Shown piece by piece: positions 18,619-27,094 of a stretch of DNA of 35,008 bases. Both the position numbers and the translations under genes were made by a program. The notes under the pieces are model-generated. The model was not told where the DNA came from and made no database searches. It saw only the letters and a list, made by a program, of their open reading frames with translations. Positions within the stretch are counted from its first letter, which is position 1. Each line of letters starts with the position of its first letter. This DNA is from Bacteroidota bacterium (GTDB lineage: Bacteria > Bacteroidota > Bacteroidia > UKL13-3): the NCBI GenBank assembly GCA_947446605.1, contig CANFHJ010000017.1, forward strand, positions 1-35,008. The letters run 5' to 3'.

Positions 18619-18626
18619 TAGCTTTG
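18619..18626 (+). promoter_or_regulatory. Promoter -7 box of pdxH
   Basis: TAGCTTTG matches TAnnTTTG exactly, 16 bases before the pdxH ATG at 18643. Confidence 0.6.
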
Positions 18627-18642
18627 AAAGAAATTTAGTTCC

Positions 18643-19293
18643 ATGATTAGTAATGAAACCATTGCTGCAATTAGGAAAGATTATACCCTAAAGCAATTCG
18701 ACGAAAGCCATTTAATTAAGAACCCATTTGACCAATTTAGGGCTTGGTTTAAGGAGGCAATTGACGCAGAGGTAAACGAGCCAAACGCCATGACATTGGC
18801 CACCTGCAAAGAAAACGGAAGACCAACTGCAAGAGTTGTTTTATTGAAAGGAATTGAAGAACACGGCTTTGTTTTTTTTACCAATTATGAAAGTCATAAA
18901 GGCACAGAAATAGCAAAAAATCCTTATGCCGCTTTGGTGTTTTTTTGGCCAGAATTACAAAGACAAATTAGAATTGAGGGTGAAATAAAAAAATTGGACG
19001 AAGCTGCTTCCGATGCGTATTTCTTTTCTCGTCCTATAGAAAGCCAAATTGGCGCACATGCCTCCCCGCAAAGTTGCACCATAGAAAGCCGACAAGTAAT
19101 TGAAGACAATTACAAGCGCCTTTTAAAAAGGTTTGAAACGGATCCAATTAGTAGGCCAGCACATTGGGGCGGATATTCACTTGACCCCCAAAGCATTGAA
19201 TTTTGGCAAGGAAGGGCTAGCCGCCTGCACGACAGGTTTTTGTTTACAAAGGCAAAAATAAAGGATTGGAACGTTTCAAGACTTGCTCCATAA
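18643..19293 (+). CDS. pdxH: Pyridoxamine 5'-phosphate oxidase
   Basis: 216 residues, full length. Motifs: NAMTLATCKENGRPTARVVLLKG, GFVFFTNYESHKG, AALVFFWPELQRQIRIEG, FFSRPIESQIGAHAS and the C-terminal EFWQGRASRLHDRF. It oxidises PNP or PMP to PLP using FMN and O2. Together with PdxJ (7096) it completes de novo PLP synthesis, used for example by IlvE (21575). It appears monocistronic, with its own promoter. Confidence 0.97.
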   Translation: MISNETIAAIRKDYTLKQFDESHLIKNPFDQFRAWFKEAIDAEVNEPNAMTLATCKENGRPTARVVLLKGIEEHGFVFFTNYESHKGTEIAKNPYAALVFFWPELQRQIRIEGEIKKLDEAASDAYFFSRPIESQIGAHASPQSCTIESRQVIEDNYKRLLKRFETDPISRPAHWGGYSLDPQSIEFWQGRASRLHDRFLFTKAKIKDWNVSRLAP

Positions 19294-19382
19294 GCTACTC
19301 ACAAACAAGCACTCACAGCAGACTTTCTTATTTTTATTGGCAATTTCCTTTTTTTAAATAAATTGCAGTATAACCCTTGGAA

Positions 19383-20495
19383 ATGATAAGTACCATTTTA
19401 GCTATTGTATGTTCTTTTTTAATTGTTGTATTTGGTATTCCTTCCATTATTACGGTTGCCAAATTAAAGAACCTCTATGATAAGCCAGAGGAAAGGAAAA
19501 TTCATACCCAAAAAATTCCTCGCTTAGGCGGATTGGCTATTTTTGCAGCCTTTGTTATGGCCGTCTTATTATTTGGAGATTTCAATGCCATAGAAGGTAC
19601 ACAATACATAGCGGCTGGTTTATTTGTGTTGTTTGTAGGCGGGCTAAAAGATGATATTATTATTTTATCACCAATAAAGAAACTCTATACACAATTATTG
19701 GCAGCTGGTTTAGTTACAGCCTTTGCAAACATTCGTATCAATGATTTACATGGTGTATTTGGCGTAAATGAAATTCCTTTAATTGCGAGCATTGCATTAA
19801 GCATGTTTATGATTATTGTAATTACCAATTCAATTAATTTAATTGATGGCGTAGATGGATTGGCAGGAAGTTTAGCGCTCATAATGAGCATTACTTTTGG
19901 CTATTTATTTTCATTGGACAATGACCCTGCATGGACATTACTTGCATTAAGTTTAGCTGGTGCTATTCTTGGGTTTTTGTTTTTTAATTTTAGTCCTGCT
20001 AAAATATTTATGGGCGATGCAGGCTCTCTAACCATTGGGTTTTTGCTTTCTATATTCACCATTCATTTTATAGAATCACATTCGCCATTGGTTAATTTAA
20101 GCACAAACTTTAAATCTGCACCAGGCATTGCATTGGCTATATTAATTGTGCCTTTGTATGATACCTTAAGGGTATTTATTTTAAGAGTTATTAAAAAGAC
20201 ATCTCCCTTCAAAGCAGATAAAAACCACTTACATCATTGGTTAATTAAAAACGGCCAAACGCACTTACAGGTTACCTTGGTTTTGTCGTTTGTGAATTTG
20301 CTTTTTATCCTAATTGCCTTTGGCATTAAAGACAATCCTGCCTATATGGTTATGCTTATAATTGGCGGTATAGCGTTAATTGTAGGTCAATTACCCATAT
20401 ACTTTTACCGTCATAAAATTTCAGACATTGAAGCAGATGATGATGTGAGAGAAGAAATAGAACAAAGCCTCTATTCAGAAACATACAAAAAATAG
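19383..20495 (+). CDS. Polyprenyl-phosphate N-acetylhexosamine-1-phosphate transferase (WecA/TagO/WbpL-like)
   Basis: About 370 residues from the ATG at 19383; a TTG two codons earlier is less likely. The integral membrane protein has about ten hydrophobic helices. Motifs of the family: HTQKIPRLGGLAIF near 35, GGLKDD near 87, NSINLIDGVDGLAGS near 149, FMGDAGS near 210, and the cytosolic KADKNHLHHW near 277. It moves a sugar-1-phosphate from a UDP-sugar to undecaprenyl phosphate to start glycan assembly. The Wzx/Wzy-type operon at 22.6-32.9 kb lacks a priming enzyme, so this one may serve it (inference). MraY is unlikely because of the HLHH signature. Its stop is nine bases from the convergent rdgB stop. 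Confidence 0.9.
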   Translation: MISTILAIVCSFLIVVFGIPSIITVAKLKNLYDKPEERKIHTQKIPRLGGLAIFAAFVMAVLLFGDFNAIEGTQYIAAGLFVLFVGGLKDDIIILSPIKKLYTQLLAAGLVTAFANIRINDLHGVFGVNEIPLIASIALSMFMIIVITNSINLIDGVDGLAGSLALIMSITFGYLFSLDNDPAWTLLALSLAGAILGFLFFNFSPAKIFMGDAGSLTIGFLLSIFTIHFIESHSPLVNLSTNFKSAPGIALAILIVPLYDTLRVFILRVIKKTSPFKADKNHLHHWLIKNGQTHLQVTLVLSFVNLLFILIAFGIKDNPAYMVMLIIGGIALIVGQLPIYFYRHKISDIEADDDVREEIEQSLYSETYKK

Positions 20496-20504
20496 GCGCT
20501 CGGC

Positions 20505-21092
20505 TTATTTTAAATCCTCCAAAAACAATTTCATTTTTTCAAATGCTTTTGCCCTATGGCTAATGGTGTTTTTTTCTTCCATGCTCATTTCGGCAAGGGT
20601 TCGGTTCGAACCGACAGGCATAAAAATTGGATCGTACCCAAAACCATTGTTTCCTGAAGCACTTTGGGTAATATGTCCATCCATGCGTCCTTCAAAATAA
20701 TGTATTTGGCCATGAAGAATTAAGCAGATAAAAGTGGAAAAATGAGCGGCTCTATTTTCCAAGCCCTTCAAATCTCCTAAAAGTTTGGCATTGTTTTTTT
20801 TACTGTCTTTTTCCGGACCAGCAAATCGGGCGCTGTACACACCTGGATTGCCGTTGAGGGCATCTACCATTAAACCAGTATCATCGGCAAAACAATTGAA
20901 TTGAGTAGACTTGAAAATCGTTTGCGCCTTAATAAGTGCATTTGCTTGTAGGCTTAATCCGTCTTCAATAATTTCCGAATGGTAGCCAATATCATTTAAT
21001 GAATTTACTATCCAATTGCTAGGCAAAAGCTTGGCAATTTCTGCCGTTTTATTTACATTATGGGAAGCAAAAACAAGTTTTGTTTGCATCAT
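20505..21092 (-). CDS. rdgB: XTP/dITP pyrophosphatase (RdgB/HAM1)
   Basis: 195 residues, the standard size. Motifs: KLVFASHNVNKTAEI at the N-terminus, FADDTGLMVDALNGNPGVYSARF near 65, GYDPIFMPVGSNRTLAEM near 150, and SHRAKAFEKM at the end. It hydrolyses non-canonical purine NTPs (dITP, XTP) to monophosphates to keep them out of DNA. The start is in a TAATG overlap with the stop of the upstream small gene, so the two are probably translationally coupled. Two consecutive ATGs are possible starts (21092 and 21089). Confidence 0.95.
   Translation of the reverse strand: MMQTKLVFASHNVNKTAEIAKLLPSNWIVNSLNDIGYHSEIIEDGLSLQANALIKAQTIFKSTQFNCFADDTGLMVDALNGNPGVYSARFAGPEKDSKKNNAKLLGDLKGLENRAAHFSTFICLILHGQIHYFEGRMDGHITQSASGNNGFGYDPIFMPVGSNRTLAEMSMEEKNTISHRAKAFEKMKLFLEDLK
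20601..20614. repeat. Iterated palindrome GGTTCGAACC, copy 4 (14-bp form)
   Basis: TCGGTTCGAACCGA, identical over 14 bp to the copy at 1008-1021, here inside rdgB where it encodes Val-Gly-Ser-Asn-Arg of the conserved PVGSNRT region. Confidence 0.85.
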
Positions 21093-21571
21093 TAGTTAAA
21101 GAACATTCTTTGCATGCCCGTCCATAATTTAGCCTTAGCAGCATTGTCGCTTAAATAAGTTGACAAGCTTGCTGCAGTTAATAGTTCAGCGCCATTCACA
21201 TAGGCTTGTTTATGAACTTCCATGGAAACATCTTGAGATTTAAGCCAATCTGCGCATCCCCAAACCATCACTTGCAAAGGTTCAAAATGGGCCCAAATAT
21301 TTTCTATACTTGCATTTGGAAAACGTTGAATGTTCACCACCCAAACATCATTTAATTCTTTTTTCAATCCCTTTTCTATGATGGTATTGAGCAATTGCAA
21401 CTCTGTATTTTCCAAGAATTCTTCGGAAGCGCTGGAAACCAGCATCAAAAGTTTTTGTTTACCCGCACCAAGAGGATTGTATTCTATTGAAAAATCTCTT
21501 TCTTTGACCACGTAAATTTCCTCAAAAAGAGGCAAAATAAAATCATCGGATATTTGATCGTCAGTACTCAT
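21092..21571 (-). CDS. Conserved-looking hypothetical protein, coupled to rdgB
   Basis: 159 residues that I do not recognise with confidence. No signal peptide or membrane segment is present. It appears alpha/beta: hydrophobic strands KLLMLVSS, VWVVNI and VMVWGCA alternate with helices, and it ends with the helix DNAAKAKLWTGMQRMF. The strand-helix pattern and the tail recall small DNA polymerase III psi-like or uracil-DNA-glycosylase-like proteins, but this is only a resemblance. It overlaps rdgB by one base (TAATG), which suggests a shared role in nucleotide or DNA quality. Its ATG lies only three bases from the divergent ilvE ATG. Confidence 0.75.
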   Translation of the reverse strand: MSTDDQISDDFILPLFEEIYVVKERDFSIEYNPLGAGKQKLLMLVSSASEEFLENTELQLLNTIIEKGLKKELNDVWVVNIQRFPNASIENIWAHFEPLQVMVWGCADWLKSQDVSMEVHKQAYVNGAELLTAASLSTYLSDNAAKAKLWTGMQRMFFN

Positions 21572-21574
21572 ACC

Positions 21575-22639
21575 ATGGCAATTTCAATAAAAATTAGCAA
21601 AACATCACAATCTAGAATTCATTTATGTGATTTTGAAAACATTGAGTTTGGAAAAATCTTTTCAGACCACATGTTTAGAGTAGATTATGAAGATGGAAAA
21701 TGGCAAAACCCACAAATTTTGCCTTATGGTCCAATAGAAATTTCACCCGCACTTTCGGCCATACATTATGGTCAATCAATTTTTGAAGGCATGAAAGCTT
21801 TTAAAAACCCAGCGGGCGAAGCACAATTATTTAGACCAACAGACAATATTAAGCGCCTCAATATTTCTGCCTTGCGCATGGGAATGCCCGAAATACCTGA
21901 GGAGCTATTTTTAGGCGGTTTAAAGCAACTAATTGCCATAGACAAAGATTGGATTCCTACCAAAGAAGGTAGCGCTTTGTATGTGCGTCCATTTATGTTT
22001 GCCACCGATGATTTTGTTGGCGTGCGTTCGAGCATCAACTATACCTTTATGATTTTCTGTTGCCCAGTAAACAGTTATTACCCAAAACCAATTAAGGTGA
22101 AGGTAGAGAAGAACTATGTAAGAGCAAGTTCTGGCATGGCTGGCTATGCCAAGGCTGCAGGTAATTACGGCATAAGCATGTTACCAACAGCAGCGGCAAA
22201 AAAAGAAGGCTACGACCAAATTATTTGGACAGATGGCAAAACGCATGAAAATGTTGAAGAATCTGGCACTACCAATTTATTTTTTGTATTGGAGGATAAA
22301 TTAATTTTAACACCACGCATAGACGGCAATATTTTAGAAGGTATAACAAGAGCTAGTTGCATTCATTTATTAAAAGAGGCTGGCTACGAAGTGCAAGAAA
22401 GAAACATTAGTGTGGTAGAAATAATTGAAGCAGCAAAAGCCAATAAACTTACAGATGCATTTGGAACCGGAACCGCAGCCATTATTGCTAAAATTGCAGC
22501 CATTGGTTATGAAGGTACAGATTATGTGCTTCCAGAAGCCGAAAGCAGAAAAGTTTCAAATTGGTTGTACAATACCATTTACCAAATTCAAACAGGAAAA
22601 ATTGCCGATAAAAACAATTGGATTATTCCCATTGAATAG
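21575..22639 (+). CDS. ilvE: Branched-chain amino acid aminotransferase
   Basis: 354 residues from the ATG at 21575. A TTG at 21554 is in frame but lies inside the divergent gene. Fold-type IV PLP enzyme motifs: IHYGQSIFEGMKAF near 68, ALYVRPFMFATDDFVGV, KAAGNYGISMLPTA with the PLP Lys near 197, WTDGKTHENVEESGTTNLFFV near 222, and FGTGTAAII near 300. It transfers the amino group between glutamate and the keto acids of Val, Leu and Ile. No exact -7 box lies upstream. Its promoter must be within the coding region of the divergent gene. The stop is three bases from the stop of the convergent glycosyltransferase gene. Confidence 0.95.
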   Translation: MAISIKISKTSQSRIHLCDFENIEFGKIFSDHMFRVDYEDGKWQNPQILPYGPIEISPALSAIHYGQSIFEGMKAFKNPAGEAQLFRPTDNIKRLNISALRMGMPEIPEELFLGGLKQLIAIDKDWIPTKEGSALYVRPFMFATDDFVGVRSSINYTFMIFCCPVNSYYPKPIKVKVEKNYVRASSGMAGYAKAAGNYGISMLPTAAAKKEGYDQIIWTDGKTHENVEESGTTNLFFVLEDKLILTPRIDGNILEGITRASCIHLLKEAGYEVQERNISVVEIIEAAKANKLTDAFGTGTAAIIAKIAAIGYEGTDYVLPEAESRKVSNWLYNTIYQIQTGKIADKNNWIIPIE

Positions 22640-22642
22640 GCT

Positions 22643-23812
22643 TTAAGCTCTTTTTGCTCTTTCCCAATTTGCACTTTGTTTTCCGCGTATATACCTAAAA
22701 AAACCAAGGTACATGCAAAGGTTCATTATAAAAAAGTAATAGGGTACAAACAATATTTTCACTTTCACCTGTTTATTGGCCAGGTACCAACCCAATAAGG
22801 CCATAGCATAAAATACAATTTGGGCAAGCATTAAACAGGAGTAAATAGATCCTATTTTTTGATGTAAATATATATTCATCAAAAACAAAAACAGAAGAGA
22901 GAGCGGCGCAATTGTCCACCTTAAAACACGGTGCGAAATAAACAAAAAGCTCACTTTGAAATTGCTAAATAAATTAAAGGCAGGCAACAAACGTCCCATA
23001 CTTTGAAAAGCTCCTGCTGCTATGCGCACCTTGCGTTTTAGCTCTTCTTTTACATCTGCGCTAGCGGTTTCTGAGGCCACAGCATTTTTCTCGTAAATAA
23101 CCCTGTAACCAGCAATAGCAATTTGCATGCTTTGCATTAAATCATCCAATAAACTATCTGAAGGCAAAGGTAAATAGAGCGCTGTTCTATAACTCATTAA
23201 TTCACCTGCTGCCCCAACGATGGTGTGAAAATCAGAATCCAATTGTTTGAGAAAACTTTCATATTTCCAATAAATCCCTTCACCTGCCCCACTTGCATTT
23301 TCTTTATCCTTGCTTAAAATCCTTTTTTCTCCTGTAACAGCGCCAACTCTTGGATCAACATAATGCTTTACCATTTCTCTAATTGCAGCGCTGCTTAAAA
23401 TTGTATTGGCATCACAAAAAACCACAATTTCAGAATTAATAAAGGTCATAGCCCTATTCATTGCCGCTGCTTTCCCATTGCGAGTAGCCTCATGTAGGGA
23501 CAAAACTGAAGGATATTTTTTTATGATGGCTTCCGTTTCATCAGTAGAACCATCGCTAACAAAAATGAATTGTAGTTTTTCCTTCGGATATTCAAGCGCT
23601 AAACAATTTTTAATTTTCTCCTCAATATAATCTGCTTCATTAAAACAAGGTATAACCAGCGAAACACTTGGCTCAAAGTTTGGGTCGAACCGAAATGAAG
23701 TTTGAAATGCCTTTTTAATTTTCACTAAAAGCCACATAAATATACCATAGCCAATATAGCTGTAAAACACTATAAACAATGCACACCAGAAGTAAATTTC
23801 GGCAAGGGTCAT
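22643..23812 (-). CDS. Membrane glycosyltransferase, GT2 family (last gene of EPS operon)
   Basis: 389 residues. An N-terminal membrane helix (IYFWCALFIVFYSYIGYGIFMWLLV) is followed by the GT-A domain with VSLVIPCFNEADYIEEKI, FVSDGSTDET, ATRNGKAAAMNRAM, VVFCDANT and LDDLMQS. Three or four C-terminal helices follow from about residue 285. It resembles inverting processive-type GT2 enzymes that use a nucleotide sugar on the cytosolic face. Donor and acceptor are unknown. It is nine bases downstream of the GT4 gene. Confidence 0.88.
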   Translation of the reverse strand: MTLAEIYFWCALFIVFYSYIGYGIFMWLLVKIKKAFQTSFRFDPNFEPSVSLVIPCFNEADYIEEKIKNCLALEYPKEKLQFIFVSDGSTDETEAIIKKYPSVLSLHEATRNGKAAAMNRAMTFINSEIVVFCDANTILSSAAIREMVKHYVDPRVGAVTGEKRILSKDKENASGAGEGIYWKYESFLKQLDSDFHTIVGAAGELMSYRTALYLPLPSDSLLDDLMQSMQIAIAGYRVIYEKNAVASETASADVKEELKRKVRIAAGAFQSMGRLLPAFNLFSNFKVSFLFISHRVLRWTIAPLSLLFLFLMNIYLHQKIGSIYSCLMLAQIVFYAMALLGWYLANKQVKVKILFVPYYFFIMNLCMYLGFFRYIRGKQSANWERAKRA

Positions 23813-23821
23813 ATTTATTTT

Positions 23822-24964
23822 TTAGGCTTTGTTCAAAGAAAATACTTCTTCATATACTTTCAAAGTTTGTTGCGCATTATGCAAGCAAGAAAATTGCTGC
23901 ACGCGTTCCTTTCCCTTCAAGCGCAAATCATCTTGAAGTGAAGGATTTGCAATTACTTTTTCAATAGCTTCAGCTATACTATTTGCATTATATGGGTCAC
24001 AAAAAACCGCGGCATCTTTAACAATTTCGGGCATCGACGAAGTATTGGATGTTACAATTGGCACGCCACAAGCCATTGCTTCCAATAGAGGAATCCCAAA
24101 ACTTTCACGCAATGAAGGGTATAGAAAAAGGGTGGCCTGACTATAAATTGCAGGTAAATCTGTATTGGGCACATAAGCTGCAAAACAAATGTGGTCAAGT
24201 AAATGCGGATCTCCCAATTCAGAAATTAGTTTGTATAAATAATCTTTATTTATATCTAACATGAGCAATTTACATGGCAATTTCCCTGCCTTTATTAATA
24301 CTATCATTGCTTGTAAAACACCAATAACATTTTTCTTTGGATCTGTATTTCCTAAATAAAAAATATACTTGTCGGGTAAATTGTATTTTACTTTGGCCAC
24401 TGCTAAAACCTTGGCATCGCTTATTTGGGTAAAATGTGAAGCAAGGCCATTATAGACGGTTCGAACCAATTGTGCAGACATTTTAAAATAAGAGAGAATG
24501 GCATTGCGCTCAAAATTGGAAACAGTAAGAATAACTTTTGCTTTTTTTACAAGCTCAGGTACAATGAAGCGCCTATAAATATTTCCAAGTTTTTGGTAGT
24601 TTGTACCTTGATACAAATTTAAAACTTCTAAATAAATGATATCGTGCAAGGTTAATACCAAAGGCATGTTTAAAAACAAAGGCGCCGTATTGCTGGTACA
24701 ATGTAAAACATCTATTTTGAGTTTTTTTGCAGCCCGAGGCAAATGCCATTGCTCCCATATTGGGTAGGGCGAAGAAGGTAAAACTACTAAGGTAAAATTG
24801 GGTGCTATAGGCAAACAATTTCTAGCTGGGCCATCCTGCACAAAAACAAAAAACTCATGAGGTACTTGGAGGTTTTGAAGAGCTTTAATAAGCTCCAAAG
24901 CCACCATGTCCATGCCATGTTTGTTATCTCTAAAAATACGCTGTGCTTCAATTCCTATTTTCAT
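23822..24964 (-). CDS. Glycosyltransferase, GT4 family
   Basis: 380 residues, GT-B fold. The N-terminal half has KIGIEAQRIFRDNKHGMDMVALELIKAL and LHCTSNTAPLF. The C-terminal donor domain has YIFYLGNTDPKKNV near 195 and the retaining E-x7-E motif in RESFGIPLLEAMACGVPIVTSN near 286-307. This is the mannosyl/glucosyl-type GT1/GT4 superfamily. It is soluble or peripheral, with no membrane helix, and is presumably one of the repeat-unit assembly enzymes. It lies three bases after the preceding GT2 gene. Confidence 0.9.
   Translation of the reverse strand: MKIGIEAQRIFRDNKHGMDMVALELIKALQNLQVPHEFFVFVQDGPARNCLPIAPNFTLVVLPSSPYPIWEQWHLPRAAKKLKIDVLHCTSNTAPLFLNMPLVLTLHDIIYLEVLNLYQGTNYQKLGNIYRRFIVPELVKKAKVILTVSNFERNAILSYFKMSAQLVRTVYNGLASHFTQISDAKVLAVAKVKYNLPDKYIFYLGNTDPKKNVIGVLQAMIVLIKAGKLPCKLLMLDINKDYLYKLISELGDPHLLDHICFAAYVPNTDLPAIYSQATLFLYPSLRESFGIPLLEAMACGVPIVTSNTSSMPEIVKDAAVFCDPYNANSIAEAIEKVIANPSLQDDLRLKGKERVQQFSCLHNAQQTLKVYEEVFSLNKA
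24458..24467. repeat. Iterated palindrome GGTTCGAACC, copy 5
   Basis: Exact copy inside the GT4 gene; on the coding strand it spells Val-Arg-Thr, as in pdxJ. Confidence 0.85.
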
Positions 24965-24967
24965 AAC

Positions 24968-26176
24968 TTAATCATTCTTATAAGTTAACTCATCCAACTT
25001 ATTTTTTTCTGAATCATGTAAATGAACAGTTGGAATAAATGTTTGAGCCCCCCCTTTACTTTTAAAGGTAGCAAGAAGCATTAACAAAAAAGCCTGAGGT
25101 AAACGAAGCACGGCGTAAAGCGTTGTTATTTTATAAAATGAAACAGGAATTGACAACAGAAACCCAATACAGCAAAACCAAAACAGGTATAAAAAACTAT
25201 TACCTATATTTAAAAGACAAGCCAAAATTGCAAATAAGAATGAAAAACCTAATAACAATATACGTGGTAATAAAATTCTTTGAATGGCTTTATCAATAAA
25301 ATTAAAATGTATTTTATTAAAAACACCCACTAATCCTGAAGCAAAAACGGCCTTAAAATTAAAAAATTGAGAAGCCAGCCAACGCTTTCTTTGGGCAGTG
25401 AAAACCTTGGCGCTTTGTACTTTTTCATCGTATACCAAAGCATTGTTTTCATATAAAATAAGAATGCCTGCCTTTGCCAAAGCAAACTCCAATTCTTTAT
25501 CCTCTACGGCAGAAGAAATAGTTAACATCATTTGCTTATAGGTATTAAATGCCATTACCTGCCCCGAACCAATGAGCGCAGCACTAATACCAGAAACTAC
25601 ATGACCTTTCCTAAAAATATGGTTGTTTATCTCCTCGCTTATAGCATCTAAAATTGCAAAAGGTGTATTTAAGTTTTTAGCTGTTCTATGCCCTTGAATT
25701 ATTATTTCGTGATTTTGCAAACGCGCATTCATTTTTGAAATAAATGCAGGCTCCATTAAATTGTCAATATCAAGTAAAAGGCAGTAATCATAATCCTTTT
25801 CAGACAAAAGGTTCAATGCAAAATTGATAGATTTAGCTTTGTTACTTTCCTCAAATTGAACTTCAATTACCCTACTGCATTTACGTTTCAACTGTTCAAC
25901 AGTTGCTGGCAACAATGAATCTGCAATTACTATGATATCAAATTTATCCTTAGGATAATCTTGATTTAAATTTTGTTCAATTGACTGTAAAATAACAGCA
26001 TCATGCTTATAAGCAGGCACCAAAACAACAAACCTGTTTTTTATTTTTATCTCAATAGCAGGAAAATCAGTGTTCTTGTAAAAGCAAGCCATTAGGGCAA
26101 AAAAGAGCACATAAGCAATATTAAATGCAAGGTAAAAGAAGCATATTACTTCTACTATGTATATCAATTGCTCCAA
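24968..26176 (-). CDS. Membrane glycosyltransferase, processive-type GT2
   Basis: 402 residues. An N-terminal helix is followed by a GT-A domain with VVLVPAYKHDAVI, IVIADS, LLLDIDN (DxD type), a catalytic Glu-Asp region (SSAVEDKELEFAL) and QRKRWLASQ, which is the QxxRW acceptor-binding motif of cellulose/hyaluronan/chitin synthase-like enzymes. C-terminal membrane helices lie from about 290 to 375. QxxRW suggests a beta-linked sugar transfer, but a single-sugar transferase of similar architecture is equally possible. It lies within the operon with three-base gaps on both sides. Confidence 0.88.
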   Translation of the reverse strand: MEQLIYIVEVICFFYLAFNIAYVLFFALMACFYKNTDFPAIEIKIKNRFVVLVPAYKHDAVILQSIEQNLNQDYPKDKFDIIVIADSLLPATVEQLKRKCSRVIEVQFEESNKAKSINFALNLLSEKDYDYCLLLDIDNLMEPAFISKMNARLQNHEIIIQGHRTAKNLNTPFAILDAISEEINNHIFRKGHVVSGISAALIGSGQVMAFNTYKQMMLTISSAVEDKELEFALAKAGILILYENNALVYDEKVQSAKVFTAQRKRWLASQFFNFKAVFASGLVGVFNKIHFNFIDKAIQRILLPRILLLGFSFLFAILACLLNIGNSFLYLFWFCCIGFLLSIPVSFYKITTLYAVLRLPQAFLLMLLATFKSKGGAQTFIPTVHLHDSEKNKLDELTYKND

Positions 26177-26179
26177 GTA

Positions 26180-27094
26180 TTACAACTTATTTAATACTTT
26201 ATTCTCAAAAATTCCATGATGAAATAAATTCCAAAAAAGACCTTTATTAAAAGCCCAAAGTAAGGATAATTCCCCTTTTAAAAGTAAACGTAAAAAGCCA
26301 ATTGGATAAGAAATAAAAACAAAAAACAAAAGTGCGCTTAATAGCTCCAAACCCTTACTATTTCTACGCATAAAAATCAACCTATTTCGTGTAAGGTAAT
26401 ACATTTGAAGCGGACTCTCTTTTCCAACACTCATAGATTCTTTATGAAAAACCTTTGAAGCACCACAATACCATATTTCAAAACCAGCACGTTTTACGCG
26501 TTCACAGAAATCAACTTCTTCATAATATAAGAAAAACAATTCGGCCATTAATCCAATGCTCTCAATTGTTTTTTTGCGTATCATCATAGCAGCGCCATGT
26601 GCCAATTGTGTTTGATAAGATTTAGTATATTTATCTGCATCAAGCTCATTAAATCCAATTGCAAAACCCCTACCAGTATATTTATTAATACCCGTACTTC
26701 CGGCGTATTGTAAGGTATTTGAATTATTAAAATACAGCAATTTAGATGAAACAACACCTATCTTTTCATTCGCCTCCATCAATAAAACCATAGGTTCCAG
26801 GAAAGTGGCGTCTACTTCCGTATCATTATTAAGCAATAATAAATATTTCCCTTTTGCTTGTTCAATTGCTAAATTATTACCACCAGCAAAACCTAAATTC
26901 TCTTTACTAAAAATAAAAACAACCTCAGGAAATTTAGCTTGCAGTGTTGTAAGGGATTCGGAAGATCCATTATCAACCACAAATGTTTCTATTGGTGCAT
27001 AGCTAATTTTTTGAAGCGAATTTAATAAAGCCTCTGTTTGAAGAAGCCCATTAAAATTTACAGTAACAATGCTAATGAGGGGTAGATTAGCCAT
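26180..27094 (-). CDS. Glycosyltransferase, GT2 family (rhamnosyltransferase-like)
   Basis: 304 residues. The GT-A start is ISIVTVNFNGLLQTEALLNSL, followed by FVVDNGSSE, NLGFAGGNNLAI, LLLLNNDTEV (DxD-type), AAMMIRKKTIESIG, and FFLYYEEVDFCERVKRAG with the probable catalytic Glu-Asp. A hydrophobic patch near 240-265 and an amphipathic C-terminus suggest membrane association. This architecture is common in O-antigen and exopolysaccharide rhamnosyltransferases; the sugar is not determined. Its ATG overlaps the stop of the upstream polymerase gene (TAATG), which predicts coupling. Confidence 0.9.
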   Translation of the reverse strand: MANLPLISIVTVNFNGLLQTEALLNSLQKISYAPIETFVVDNGSSESLTTLQAKFPEVVFIFSKENLGFAGGNNLAIEQAKGKYLLLLNNDTEVDATFLEPMVLLMEANEKIGVVSSKLLYFNNSNTLQYAGSTGINKYTGRGFAIGFNELDADKYTKSYQTQLAHGAAMMIRKKTIESIGLMAELFFLYYEEVDFCERVKRAGFEIWYCGASKVFHKESMSVGKESPLQMYYLTRNRLIFMRRNSKGLELLSALLFFVFISYPIGFLRLLLKGELSLLWAFNKGLFWNLFHHGIFENKVLNKL

